DNA of 64,000 bases from Stutzerimonas stutzeri (GCF_000590475.1 NZ_CP007441.1:1362091-1426090), one strand, 5' to 3'. Numbered from the stretch's first letter, positions 41,139 through 50,538 are shown. Numbers and translations: made by a program. The notes: generated from the sequence alone by a model not told the origin.

Positions 41139-41738
41139 ATGAAACTCCATGATCTGTCTCTGTCCGGTAACTGTTACAAGGCGCGCCTGTTTCTCAGCCT
41201 GCTCGGCCAGTCGGTCGAGCTGATACCGGTAAATCTGCTGCAGGGCGAGCACAAGCAGGTTCCATTTATCACCATCAATTCACGCGGACAGGTGCCGGTT
41301 CTGGAGGATGGCGAGGACCGAGTGGTTGATTCACAGGCCATCCTCGTCTATCTGGCGCGCCGCTACGCCGACGAAACCTGGTATCCGCTGGATGCGTTGA
41401 CCCAGGCGCGCATCGTGGGCTGGCTGAGTTTCGCCGCCAACGAAATGCATCACGGTCCGGCCACGGCTCGAGTAGGGCGCCTGTTTCGTCGACCGATTGA
41501 CGAAGCATTAACCGCCACCCGTGCGCTCGCCGCCATGCGGATCGTCGAGCAGCAGCTCGCAGAGCATGCCTGGTTGGCCGAAACCGCTGCGCCGACCATC
41601 GCCGATATCGCGGTGTATCCGTACGCGGCGCTGGCAGGTGAGGGCGGTATCGATCTCGTCGCTTATCCGGCGATACGTGCCTGGTGTTCGCGCATCCGTG
41701 AGCTGCCGGGCTACATCGGCATGCCCGGTCTGGAATAG
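41139..41738 (+). CDS. Glutathione S-transferase family protein
   Basis: The protein has 199 residues. The thioredoxin-like N-terminal domain (MKLHDLSLSGNCYKARLFL, cis-Pro motif RGQVPVLEDG, glutathione-binding VVDSQAILVYLARRY) is followed by the all-helical C-terminal domain. AAGGAGCG before ATG 41139 decides the start. The catalytic residue region SGNCYK carries Ser/Cys as in beta- or Ure2p-like classes. It leads a three-gene run (GST, flavin oxidase-like, degenerate MBL) with gaps of 11 and 3 bases, and is probably controlled by the divergent TetR. Confidence 0.93.
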   Translation: MKLHDLSLSGNCYKARLFLSLLGQSVELIPVNLLQGEHKQVPFITINSRGQVPVLEDGEDRVVDSQAILVYLARRYADETWYPLDALTQARIVGWLSFAANEMHHGPATARVGRLFRRPIDEALTATRALAAMRIVEQQLAEHAWLAETAAPTIADIAVYPYAALAGEGGIDLVAYPAIRAWCSRIRELPGYIGMPGLE

Positions 41739-41749
41739 GAGATACCGCT

Positions 41750-42679
41750 ATGAGCAGTCCCTTCCATGTCGGTGAGCAATCCGTTCAGATTCGCGCTGAC
41801 GTTCGCGAAAACGCCGAGCAGATAGGCAGCCGAATGATCCGCTCGTTCATGCCTGAGCAGCATCGGGCGTTTTTCGCGCGACTTCCGGCTGTGTTGGTGG
41901 CAGCAGTGGACAGCGAAGGGCAGCCTCATGCAACGGTGCTCTGGGGCGCGGCCGGGTTTGCCTGGTCGCCGCATCGTGCCTTGCTTTGTGTCGGTGCGCG
42001 TCCGCAGATCGACGATCCGATTGCGTCATTGTTGCAGCCGCGCGCCGCGGTGGGGTTGCTCGGGCTTGAGTGGCCGACGCGCCGACGTACCTGCGTGAAT
42101 GGGCGAATCGTCGAGAACGACGAGCGGGGTTTCAGCGTAGCGGTCGCGCAATCGTTCGGCAATTGCCCGAAGGACATCCAGGCGCGTAACTGGCAGGCGA
42201 CCCCGCGGTTTCCGGGATTAATGCTCGAAGGACACGGCCTGGATGAACAATGGTTGGGCCTGGTGCAGTCGGCAGACACGCTGTTTATTGCCAGCCACAG
42301 CTCGGATTCGCGGGGTGGAGGGGTCGACATCTCCCATCGTGGCGGCCCTATCGGTTTCGTCGAGATTGGCCAGGACGGTCGGCTCTGGATCCCGGAGTAC
42401 GACGGCAATCGGCTGTACAACACGCTTGGCAACGTGCTGCGCGAGCCGCGCTGCGGGCTGCTGTTGATCGATTTCAGCAGCGGCGATTTGCTGCACCTGC
42501 AGGCACGTGTCGAGCTGAACTGCTCTGAGCAATACGCAGCGTTGGGCGTCACGCCACCGCCTGGCGCGGAGCAAATGCTGGCATTAACGCCGGGGCGCTG
42601 GACGCTGCGGCGCTCATGCCTGCCGCTGGCGTTCGCTGCGCCCCAATGCTCGCCATTTCTACCCGAATCAGGAGTGTGA
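41750..42679 (+). CDS. Pyridoxamine 5'-phosphate oxidase-family flavoprotein
   Basis: This 309-residue cytoplasmic protein has a split-barrel FMN-binding domain: ARLPAVLVAAVDSEGQPHATVLWGAAGF at about residues 44-71, and DISHRGGPIGFVEI and LYNTLGNVLREPRCGLLLIDF in the second half. It is longer than PdxH (about 215 residues) and matches the larger pyridoxamine oxidase-like flavoproteins of unknown substrate, here with an N-terminal segment MSSPFHVGEQSVQIRADV. It follows GST by 11 bases, suggesting a joint role in handling reactive compounds. Confidence 0.85.
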   Translation: MSSPFHVGEQSVQIRADVRENAEQIGSRMIRSFMPEQHRAFFARLPAVLVAAVDSEGQPHATVLWGAAGFAWSPHRALLCVGARPQIDDPIASLLQPRAAVGLLGLEWPTRRRTCVNGRIVENDERGFSVAVAQSFGNCPKDIQARNWQATPRFPGLMLEGHGLDEQWLGLVQSADTLFIASHSSDSRGGGVDISHRGGPIGFVEIGQDGRLWIPEYDGNRLYNTLGNVLREPRCGLLLIDFSSGDLLHLQARVELNCSEQYAALGVTPPPGAEQMLALTPGRWTLRRSCLPLAFAAPQCSPFLPESGV

Positions 42680-42682
42680 GCC

Positions 42683-43429
42683 ATGCGCCTTAGAGTAATT
42701 GGCTTGTCATTGCTATTGTTGACTGGAACCGTGAGTGCCGCGGAATTGCGCTTCAGCCTGGTGCGTACCGCGCAGACCACGACCAGCAGCGAATACGCCT
42801 GGCGTGACGGTGGCTGGGTAGACCCGCCGCCGGTCAACCATATTGCCGTATTGATCGAGCATCGGGGCAGTCGATTGCTGTTCGGCACTGGGCTGGGGCG
42901 GCAGATCAACCAGCAGTTGGACAGCGAAATACCCTGGCGGGAAAAGCGCTACGGCACTGTGCAGCCTGTGCGCGACCAGCTCGATCGCGATCATCTGATG
43001 GTCGACCGGGTCGTGCTGGGCTGCGCCCGCTGGGAATACGCCTCGGGGTTGGCTGATTTTGCCGAACTGCCGGTGTTGGCCAGCCCGGAAAGCATTGATT
43101 ACGCCGGTAACGCGACGCCGCCTGCGGTCCTTCCGACGCAATTTGCCCATGGCGTCAGATGGCAGCCGCTGCACTTCGCTCAGCGACCGTTTTATGGGTT
43201 CAAGCAAAGCCTCGATCTGTTTGGCGACGAACGGCTGGTGCTGGTGAAGTTGCCTGGACATGGTGCCTTGGGGCTATTTCTAACCTTGGATGATGGACGG
43301 CGTTTCTTCCTCAGGGGGGACGCCACCCTTGCTGAAACCGACCCGGAGCCACTGCCTGCTGAGGTTGTGCAAATGCAGGACGCTCAAGGGCAGGCGAAAC
43401 TCGGATTTTATCCGCGCTGGATCGAGTGA
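42683..43429 (+). CDS. Exported metallo-beta-lactamase-fold protein lacking the HxHxDH motif
   Basis: This 248-residue protein has a signal peptide at 1-19 (LSLLLLTGTVSA, cut before AELRF). It keeps the MBL outline: IAVLIEHRGSRLLFGTGLG (normally LIDTG), GHGALGLFLTL with a conserved His, and FFLRGDATL with a conserved Asp. The zinc motif normally reading THAHWDHASGL is here GCARWEYASGL near residues 113-123, so three metal ligands and the acid are lost. It is likely a non-catalytic periplasmic protein. It follows the flavoprotein gene by three bases. Confidence 0.75.
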   Translation: MRLRVIGLSLLLLTGTVSAAELRFSLVRTAQTTTSSEYAWRDGGWVDPPPVNHIAVLIEHRGSRLLFGTGLGRQINQQLDSEIPWREKRYGTVQPVRDQLDRDHLMVDRVVLGCARWEYASGLADFAELPVLASPESIDYAGNATPPAVLPTQFAHGVRWQPLHFAQRPFYGFKQSLDLFGDERLVLVKLPGHGALGLFLTLDDGRRFFLRGDATLAETDPEPLPAEVVQMQDAQGQAKLGFYPRWIE

Positions 43430-43569
43430 GCGGGCGTTTCGGCCCGTGCTGATTTCGCCTGCGAGGCGCGAATTTAGAGCCTCTCCGTTCGTCTGCTTGA
43501 GCACGCCGAACGAAGCGCTGCCAGCTAAGCTTAAGCCTGTAATTTCTCTAGGAAGCCAGGCCGGAAAAG

Positions 43570-46500
43570 ATGGGCGCAGTATGGCGGACCGATACGTCCC
43601 GGACGGGTGGCAGCAAACGCGTGTCATCCACCAGCAAACCGGGTAGAACACCTTCGCACGGAAGCCGTTTGGCGCGCCGCATGAGTGTGTTGCTGGGCGT
43701 TTCATTACTGGCCGGCGGTGGCTATGCCGCCTGGCACGAGATGCATACCTCGAAGCTGCAGGCGCTCTGGCTGAGCCGGTACGCGGAAAACCTCGACTAC
43801 CAGGTTGAGGCAGGGGCGAGCTCCAATATTCGCTTTCCAGAGGCAGGGCCATTTGACGGTCGTCTGGGCTACGCGGCTCTACCTACATTTATTGAGCGGC
43901 TAGCCGGGCGCGGGTTTGATATCCAGCAGCAGGTGCGTTTCTCACCGGCCTTGCAGCGTTACGCCAGCCATGGCTTTTTCGTGCCCTATCCGGAGAAGTC
44001 CCAGGCCGGCTTGACCATCGACGATTGCCGCGGCGAACCGCTGTATGCCAACAGCTACCCGCACCAGTACTACGAAACCTTCGAAGACGTACCGCCTGTC
44101 ATCGCGATGAGCCTGCTGTTCATCGAGGATCGCGGCTTGCTCAACGAGGAGCGGCCGCAGGCCAACCCAGCGGTGGACTGGCCGCGATTCACCATGGCCG
44201 CAGTGAGCCAGGTCGAGAAAAAGCTCGGTCTACCGGTCCAGGCGGCGGGTGGCAGTACCTTGGCGACGCAGGTGGAGAAGTACCGCCACTCCCCTGAAGG
44301 CCGCACCGGTGATGCCGAGGAAAAGATTCGGCAGATGATTTCCGCCAGCGTTCGTACCTATCGTGAAGGCCAGCAGACCATGGCCACGCGGCAGCGCATC
44401 GTCCGTGATTATCTGAATAGCGTGCCACTTTCCGCCGCCTACGGGCACGGTGAAGTGCACGGCATCGCTGACGGTTTGCGCCTCTGGTATGGCGCGCACT
44501 TCGCCGAGGTCAACCGGCTGCTCGATTCACGCCGTAATACCGACTCCAGCTATGAAGCCCAAGGGTTGGCGCTGCGCCAGGTGCTTTCGCTGTTGATCGC
44601 CCAGCGGCGGCCGTCCTACTACCTGGGGGAGGGACGTGATGACATGGCCGAGCTGACCGACAGCCACATTCGTCTATTGGCCAATGGCGGCGTAATCGGT
44701 ACACGGTTGCGCAACGCTGCGCTGCAGCAGAAGGTCGTGTTCCGCGACTTGCGAGTCGAGCCGAGCATTCGCGAGGTGCCGCAGAGCAAGGGCATCACCG
44801 CTGCGCGCATGCGCCTGAGCGGCCTGCTTGGCGTGTCGCTGTATCAATTGGATCGCCTCGACCTGGCCGCAACCACGCCGCTGCATGGTGAATTGCAGGC
44901 GCAGGTCAGTGAGTATCTGCAGCGTCTGGCGGAGCCGGAATTCGCTGGCGAAGTCGGCCTGTTCGGCGAGCGCATGCTGTCGCCGGAGCGAACCGCTGAC
45001 GTACGTTACAGCTTCACCCTGTTCGAGCGTGGCGAGCAGGGGTTCCGCGTGCGCGTGCAGACCGACAACACCAACCAGCCCTTCGATATCAACGAGGGCA
45101 GCAAGCTGGAGTTGGGGTCGACAGCCAAGTTGCGCGTGCTGACGACCTATCTAGAAGTCATCGCCGAGCTGCATGACCGTTACGCACAGCGCGATATCAG
45201 CGAACTGCGCCAGGCCGAGGCGGTCGATCCGCTGACGCGTTGGGCACTCGGCTATCTGATCCAGAACGAAGATCGGAACCTGCCCGCGATGCTCGATGCG
45301 GCGCTGGACCGACGCTATTCGGCGAGCCCGAACGAGCGCTTCTTCACCGGGGCCGGGATGCACCATTTCAACAACTTTCGCCATGAGGACGATGGTCGCC
45401 TGCCAACCATGCGCGAGGCGCTGCAGGAATCGATCAACTTGCCATTCGTGCGCCTGATGCGCGATCTGGTCAGCTACAGCACCTATCAGACGTCCAACGG
45501 GGCCGAGTTGTTGAAAAGCGACGACAACCCGGAGCGACGCGAGTATCTGAGGCGCTTCGCCGATCGCGAGGGCTCGGTGTTCCTGCAGCGGTTCTGGAAG
45601 AAATATCGCGGCAAGACCGCCGACGAGCGCATCGAAGCGCTTCTCGACGGCATGCGGCCCACGCCGCCGCGTCTTGCCGCCGTGCATCGTTATCTGATGC
45701 CTGACGCCGATCGCGCAACCTTCGATAGCTTTCTCAAGAAGAGCCTGCCGAATGTCGAGGTCAACGACAAGTCGCTCGACTCGCTGTACACCCGTTATGG
45801 TCCGGGGGCCTACAGCTTGCCGGATCAGGGCTATATAGCCCGCGTGCATCCCCTGGATCTGTGGCTGCTGGGCTATCTGATCAAACATCCGGAGGCAGGC
45901 ATCTCGGAAGTGATTGACGCCAGCACGGCCGAACGCCAGGAAGTCTATGGCTGGCTGTTCCGTAGTCGTCACAAGAGTGCTCGCGACAGCCGTATCCGGA
46001 TCATGCTGGAAGTGGAAGCCTTCACCGATATCCATCGCCGTTGGCAGCGCCTGGGCTACCCCTTCGATCATCTGGTGCCCTCGCTGGCCACTGCATTGGG
46101 CAGCTCCGGCGACCGCCCGGCCGCGCTGGCGGAGTTGATGGGCATCATCGTCAACGACGGCGTACGCCTGCCCAGCGTACGCATCGACAGCCTGCATTTC
46201 GCCAGCGACACGCCGTACGAAACCCGTTTCGGGATCAAGCCGGACGCGGGCGCTCGGGTGCTGCACAGCGAAGTGGCGGCGGCCTTGCGCGAGGCGTTGG
46301 CCAGTGTGGTCGAAGGCGGGACGGCGCGGCGTTTGCGTGGCAGTTTCGTGCAGGCTGACGGCGAGCCGTTGCGGGTCGGCGGTAAGACCGGAACGGGCGA
46401 TAACCGCATTCAGACCGTCGGTGCCGGTGGGCGGCTGATCAGTTCGCTGGCGTTGAATCGCACGGCTACCTTCGTCTTCTACCTTGGCCCGAACCACTTC

Positions 46501-46695
46501 GGCACCTTGACCGCTTATGTTCCTGGACGTGGTGCAGACAGCTTCCGCTTCACCTCGGCGCTACCGGTGCAGGTGCTCAAGGGCATGGCACCGATTCTTC
46601 AGCCCTACTTGCAGGTAGGCGCGCAGACGCAGTGCCAGCCACCAGCCGGGCCGATCCAGCCTACGCTGACTGCCGGGATGGCGTCGCGCAGCTGA
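43570..46695 (+). CDS. Divergent class A penicillin-binding protein (transglycosylase/transpeptidase)
   Basis: This 1041-residue protein has a basic cytoplasmic start, one membrane helix at about 38-58, a GT51-like domain and a transpeptidase domain. The GT51 acid is E186-D187 in FIEDRGLL, but the usual EDxxFxxHxG is altered; GGSTLATQVEKYRHSPEGRT replaces the common GGSTITQQ. Transpeptidase motifs are Ser517-TAK520 and K939-TGTG. A large insertion separates them. It would polymerise and cross-link peptidoglycan, but the changed GT site makes that uncertain. It is longer than PBP1a/1b (about 800). It stands apart from neighbours by 140 and 115 bases. Confidence 0.85.
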   Translation: MGAVWRTDTSRTGGSKRVSSTSKPGRTPSHGSRLARRMSVLLGVSLLAGGGYAAWHEMHTSKLQALWLSRYAENLDYQVEAGASSNIRFPEAGPFDGRLGYAALPTFIERLAGRGFDIQQQVRFSPALQRYASHGFFVPYPEKSQAGLTIDDCRGEPLYANSYPHQYYETFEDVPPVIAMSLLFIEDRGLLNEERPQANPAVDWPRFTMAAVSQVEKKLGLPVQAAGGSTLATQVEKYRHSPEGRTGDAEEKIRQMISASVRTYREGQQTMATRQRIVRDYLNSVPLSAAYGHGEVHGIADGLRLWYGAHFAEVNRLLDSRRNTDSSYEAQGLALRQVLSLLIAQRRPSYYLGEGRDDMAELTDSHIRLLANGGVIGTRLRNAALQQKVVFRDLRVEPSIREVPQSKGITAARMRLSGLLGVSLYQLDRLDLAATTPLHGELQAQVSEYLQRLAEPEFAGEVGLFGERMLSPERTADVRYSFTLFERGEQGFRVRVQTDNTNQPFDINEGSKLELGSTAKLRVLTTYLEVIAELHDRYAQRDISELRQAEAVDPLTRWALGYLIQNEDRNLPAMLDAALDRRYSASPNERFFTGAGMHHFNNFRHEDDGRLPTMREALQESINLPFVRLMRDLVSYSTYQTSNGAELLKSDDNPERREYLRRFADREGSVFLQRFWKKYRGKTADERIEALLDGMRPTPPRLAAVHRYLMPDADRATFDSFLKKSLPNVEVNDKSLDSLYTRYGPGAYSLPDQGYIARVHPLDLWLLGYLIKHPEAGISEVIDASTAERQEVYGWLFRSRHKSARDSRIRIMLEVEAFTDIHRRWQRLGYPFDHLVPSLATALGSSGDRPAALAELMGIIVNDGVRLPSVRIDSLHFASDTPYETRFGIKPDAGARVLHSEVAAALREALASVVEGGTARRLRGSFVQADGEPLRVGGKTGTGDNRIQTVGAGGRLISSLALNRTATFVFYLGPNHFGTLTAYVPGRGADSFRFTSALPVQVLKGMAPILQPYLQVGAQTQCQPPAGPIQPTLTAGMASRS

Positions 46696-46810
46696 TTCAC
46701 CGCTGACTCACCCAGCGCGGTACGAAGGATTGCCGGGCGCGCGCCGCTCGGCGAGACTTGTCCGATCAGTGCGCCCGATGGCGGGCGCTGCGCAGGGATG
46801 AGGGCCGAGC

Positions 46811-47602
46811 ATGAAACTGCCGATTTACCAGGTCGACGCATTCACCGATGAGCTGTTCAAGGGCAACTCCGCGGCGGTGGTGCCGCTGGATCAATGGCTG
46901 AGCGATGCGCAGATGCAGTCGATCGCCCTCGAGAACAACCTGTCGGAGACCGCCTTTCTGGTCCGCGAGCCGGACGGCGCGTTTCACATTCGCTGGTTTT
47001 CACCCCTTTCCGAAATCGATTTCTGCGGCCACGCGACCCTCGCCAGCGCCTTCGTGCTGCTCAGTCAGGACATGGCAAAGGCCCCACTGACCTTTCGTGC
47101 CGCTGCGGTGGGCGATGTCAGCGTCGCGCAGCTGGACGACGGCCGACTGGAAATGAACTTCCCCAATCGCGAGCCTGAGCGCGTCGATAACCCACCGGCT
47201 GCGCTAGTCGAGGGTCTGGGCGTACCGCCACACGCGGTCTTGCGAAGCCGGCAGGCCTGGTTCGCGGTCTACGAGGACGAGGATCAAGTGCGACAACTAG
47301 CACCCGATCTCACTCTGCTCAAGTCACTCGCGCCGCTGGACGTAGTGATCACCGCGCCGGGACGTGAGCAGGATTTCGTGTCCCGTTACTTCTGGCCAGC
47401 CAACGGCGGCGACGAGGATCCGGTCACCGGCTCTATCCACGCCGGCCTCGCTCCCTATTGGGCCGGGCGACTGGGCAAGTCGTCGCTGGTCGCGTTGCAG
47501 GCCTCGCGTCGGAGCGGTCTTTTGCATTGCCGGGTCGAAGGAGAGCGGGTGTTAGTGGCCGGGCACGCGGTGTTGTACCTGCAGGGCACGATCGAGATCT
47601 AG
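46811..47602 (+). CDS. PhzF-family isomerase/epimerase
   Basis: This 263-residue protein has the diaminopimelate-epimerase fold. It begins MKLPIYQVDAFTDELFKGNSAAVVPL, with the conserved catalytic Glu in ENNLSETAFL near residue 45. The mid motif is FSPLSEIDFCGHATLASA, and the C-terminal GDEDPVTGSIHAGLAPYW carries the second-half signature. PhzF members catalyse proton shifts; only true PhzF acts in phenazine synthesis, and no phz genes are present, so the substrate is unknown. It is convergent with a MocR regulator (28-base gap). Confidence 0.92.
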   Translation: MKLPIYQVDAFTDELFKGNSAAVVPLDQWLSDAQMQSIALENNLSETAFLVREPDGAFHIRWFSPLSEIDFCGHATLASAFVLLSQDMAKAPLTFRAAAVGDVSVAQLDDGRLEMNFPNREPERVDNPPAALVEGLGVPPHAVLRSRQAWFAVYEDEDQVRQLAPDLTLLKSLAPLDVVITAPGREQDFVSRYFWPANGGDEDPVTGSIHAGLAPYWAGRLGKSSLVALQASRRSGLLHCRVEGERVLVAGHAVLYLQGTIEI

Positions 47603-47630
47603 CGTTAACGCAGTTGCCGACGAGGCTTTC

Positions 47631-49040
47631 TCAGAACGACTTGATCATTCGTCCGAGCAATTCCATGGCTTTCTCGCTGCGTGCGTCCCAGGGATGGCCA
47701 TGGTTTAGTCGTGCACAGTTTCTGAAGCGCTGGGTGGCCGAGAAGATCGGCCCGGGGGCCAGGCTGATGCCCTGTGCGAGCGCGAGTTGCAGCAATCGCA
47801 GTGAGTCGACCTGCTCGGGGAATTCGAACCAGAGAAAGTAACCACCGCTGGGCCGCGTAACGCGTGTGCTGGCAGGGAAGTGTCGCGCGGCGGAGGCGAG
47901 CATCTCACCCTGCTGGCGCTCCAGGGCATGGCGCAGCTTGCGCAGATGGCGGTCATAGCCGCCGTGTTGCAGGTAGTCGGCAATGGCCGCTTGCGCCGGT
48001 ACCGAGGGGGAGAGGGTGGTCATCAGTTTGAGTCGGCTGATCTGCTCGGCGTAACGGCCGCCAGCCACCCAGCCGATCCGGTAACCCGGCGCCAGGCTTT
48101 TGGAAAACGAGCCGCAATGCATCACCAGCCCTTCAACGTCGTGGCTTTTCACTGGCTTCGGCGGCTCACGGGTGAAATATAGCTCGGCGTAGACGTCGTC
48201 TTCGATCAGCGGCACCTGATGATGCCGTAGCAGCCCATAGAGCCTTTGCTTTTTCTCCGTGCCCATGCTCGCGCCGAGGGGGTTCTGCAGGCTACTCATG
48301 AACCAGCAGGCCTTGATCGGCATACTGGCCAGGCTACTTTCCAAAGCGTCGAGATCAATGCCGTCGCGCGGATGCACCGGAATTTCCACCGCTTTGAGCT
48401 TGAGTCGCTCCAGCACCTGCAAGGTGGCATAAAAGGCTGGCGCCTCGATGGCGACCAGATCGCCGGGTCCTGTTGCGACCTGCAGGCAGAGGTTCAGTGC
48501 CTCCATGGCCCCGGTGGTGATCACCAGTTCATCCATCGGCAGCATCACCCCGCTGATCATGTAGCGCAGGGCGATCTGCCGACGCAGATCGGAATTGCCG
48601 CTGGTCATTTCCGCCACCACCTCGCGAGCCGGCATCTCGCGTACGGTCTGCGCCATGGAGCGCGCCAGACGCTGCAGCGGAAACAGCTCAGGGCTGGGAA
48701 AGGCCGAGCCGAAGGGCACGGTGTCGGGGTCGCGGAGCGAGGCCAGTACAGAGAACACCAGCTCGCTGACACCGACCTCCGTGGCTTCGCTCTGCCGCGG
48801 GCTGATCTCGGGTTCGTGCAGCGGGCGTTTGACATGCTCGCGAACGAAATAGCCCGAGCGGGCTCGGGCCTGGATCAGGCCGCGATCCTCAAGCAGGTAG
48901 TAGGCCTGGAATACGGTCGAAGGGCTGACGCCGTAGGTGCGGCTGGCATGACGCACCGAAGGCACCTTTTCCCCTGGCGTCAGCACCCCGGTCCGGATCA
49001 GCTCGGCGATTTCGTCGGCGAATTTCTCGTAGCGCTTCAT
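47631..49040 (-). CDS. MocR-type regulator (GntR HTH fused to PLP aminotransferase fold)
   Basis: The 469-residue protein starts MKRYEKFADEIAEL (AGGA five bases before ATG 49040; the frame extends 26 codons further without support). A GntR winged helix covers about 1-75 (VPSVRHASRTYGVSPSTVFQAY). A class I aminotransferase-like domain covers about 110-465, with the PLP Lys in GSFSKSLAPGYRIGW near residue 305. MocR regulators sense PLP-linked amino compounds and usually control a neighbouring gene; PhzF or ccoG are the neighbours, and neither is an obvious target. Confidence 0.92.
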   Translation of the reverse strand: MKRYEKFADEIAELIRTGVLTPGEKVPSVRHASRTYGVSPSTVFQAYYLLEDRGLIQARARSGYFVREHVKRPLHEPEISPRQSEATEVGVSELVFSVLASLRDPDTVPFGSAFPSPELFPLQRLARSMAQTVREMPAREVVAEMTSGNSDLRRQIALRYMISGVMLPMDELVITTGAMEALNLCLQVATGPGDLVAIEAPAFYATLQVLERLKLKAVEIPVHPRDGIDLDALESSLASMPIKACWFMSSLQNPLGASMGTEKKQRLYGLLRHHQVPLIEDDVYAELYFTREPPKPVKSHDVEGLVMHCGSFSKSLAPGYRIGWVAGGRYAEQISRLKLMTTLSPSVPAQAAIADYLQHGGYDRHLRKLRHALERQQGEMLASAARHFPASTRVTRPSGGYFLWFEFPEQVDSLRLLQLALAQGISLAPGPIFSATQRFRNCARLNHGHPWDARSEKAMELLGRMIKSF

Positions 49041-49125
49041 CTTGTCCTGGTTTACCCGTGGTGCTGCTGGCTGACGATGCGGATGAGTATCGCAGCTCGG
49101 GCCGTGTGGAGCGGTCATGGTCGTT

Positions 49126-50538
49126 CTAAGGAACCCTGGGCGCGATGAAGGTGCTCGGCGCCGTTACGCGGCTTGCGGGATCGCTCGCGTCGCCGACGGC
49201 GAAGTGCAGCTCACGGCGCGTCCCACCTTCGCGTTCGACCATCGCCACGCTGACCGGCAAATCGGCGATCTCTCCCGGCGCCAGGTTGATCTCACGCGGG
49301 CCATGCAGCTCGAAAGGACCATCTTCGTTTAGCGTGATCAGGTAGTCCCGGCGTTGCTGAGTCTTGTTGATGACCTTGAGGCTGTACATGTTTTCAATCT
49401 GCCCCTGCATGTTCTCCCGGTACAGCGTGCGGTCCTTGGTCACGTCCAGCGAGAGCATCGGTCGCTCACCCAGCGCCCAGACGAACGCGCCCGTCATCAG
49501 TGCCAGCGCTACGGCATAACCGACCAGTCGCGGTCGTAGCAGTTGAGGTCTGCCACCCTCCAGAGCACGTTCGGAGGTGTAGCGGACCAGGCCCCGAGCG
49601 TAGCCCATCTTGTCCATCACGCTGTCGCAGGCGTCGATGCAGGCGCCGCAGCTGATGCAGTCGAGTTGCAGGCCGTCGCGGATGTCGATGCCGGTGGGGC
49701 ACACCTGCACGCATAGGGTGCAGTCGATGCAGTCGCCGAGGCCCTGGGCACGCGGATCGCTGTCCTTGCGCCGCGCACCGCGATGCTCGCCGCGCGCAGC
49801 GTCGTACGAGACCACCAGCGTATCGGTATCGAACATCACGCTCTGGAAGCGTGAGTACGGACACATGTGCAGGCACACCTTCTCGCGCAACCAGCCGGCA
49901 TTGATATAGGTGGCGGCAGTGAAGAAGAACAACCAGAAGCCGGTGGCCCCGCTCAGCTGCAGGCTGAATAGGCCGCCCACCAGCTCGCGTACCGGAGAGA
50001 AGTAGCCGACAAACGCCACTGCCGTGGCCAGACTCACCGCCAGCCAGACCGCGTGCTTGGCGCTGCGCCGTAAGAGTTTGGTGGCCGACCAGGACGCGGC
50101 ATCCAGTTTGATGCGCTGGCTGCGATCACCTTCGGTGATTTTCTCGGCCCACATGAATACCCAGGTCCAGATGCTCTGTGGGCAGGCGTAGCCACACCAG
50201 ACGCGGCCGGCCAGCACGGTGATGAAGAACAGGCCGAATGCCGCGATGATCAGCACGGCTGACAGAAAGATGAAATCCTGTGGCCAGAAGGTGGCTCCGA
50301 AGATATGGAACTGTTGCTTGCCGAGGTCCCAGAGCACCGCCTGGCGTCCGTCCCAGGTCAGCCACTGAGTGCCAAAGTAAAGGAGAAACAGCAGGCCGCT
50401 GCCGACCAGGCGCAGGTTGCGAAACAGGCCGGTGAAGCTGCGGGTATGGATCGGGCCGCCGGCTTGGGCGGGCGTCAGGCGTATGGGCTTGCGTGGATCA
50501 ACCGTGTCGATGATCGCGGCAGGGATTCGTTCGGTCAT
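49126..50538 (-). CDS. ccoG: Cytochrome c oxidase accessory protein CcoG (polyferredoxin)
   Basis: CcoG is an inner-membrane iron-sulphur protein that supports copper delivery or reduction during cbb3 oxidase assembly. The 470-residue protein has about five membrane helices, including VLAGRVWCGYACPQSIWTW. Two ferredoxin-type [4Fe-4S] motifs are CIDCTLCVQVCPTG and CISCGACIDACDS near 270-305. A C-terminal IgG-like domain (FixG_C) follows from about 350. In Pseudomonas it usually sits with ccoNOQP and ccoHIS; here no such genes are in the window, so this copy is detached. Confidence 0.95.
   Translation of the reverse strand: MTERIPAAIIDTVDPRKPIRLTPAQAGGPIHTRSFTGLFRNLRLVGSGLLFLLYFGTQWLTWDGRQAVLWDLGKQQFHIFGATFWPQDFIFLSAVLIIAAFGLFFITVLAGRVWCGYACPQSIWTWVFMWAEKITEGDRSQRIKLDAASWSATKLLRRSAKHAVWLAVSLATAVAFVGYFSPVRELVGGLFSLQLSGATGFWLFFFTAATYINAGWLREKVCLHMCPYSRFQSVMFDTDTLVVSYDAARGEHRGARRKDSDPRAQGLGDCIDCTLCVQVCPTGIDIRDGLQLDCISCGACIDACDSVMDKMGYARGLVRYTSERALEGGRPQLLRPRLVGYAVALALMTGAFVWALGERPMLSLDVTKDRTLYRENMQGQIENMYSLKVINKTQQRRDYLITLNEDGPFELHGPREINLAPGEIADLPVSVAMVEREGGTRRELHFAVGDASDPASRVTAPSTFIAPRVP

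Noticed and set aside
45151..46497. 448-codon minus-strand open frame
   Set aside because: Antisense to the penicillin-binding protein gene, whose STAK and KTG motifs are in the plus frame.
46811..47602. PhzF as evidence of phenazine synthesis
   Set aside because: No other phz gene is present and PhzF-like proteins are common orphan isomerases.
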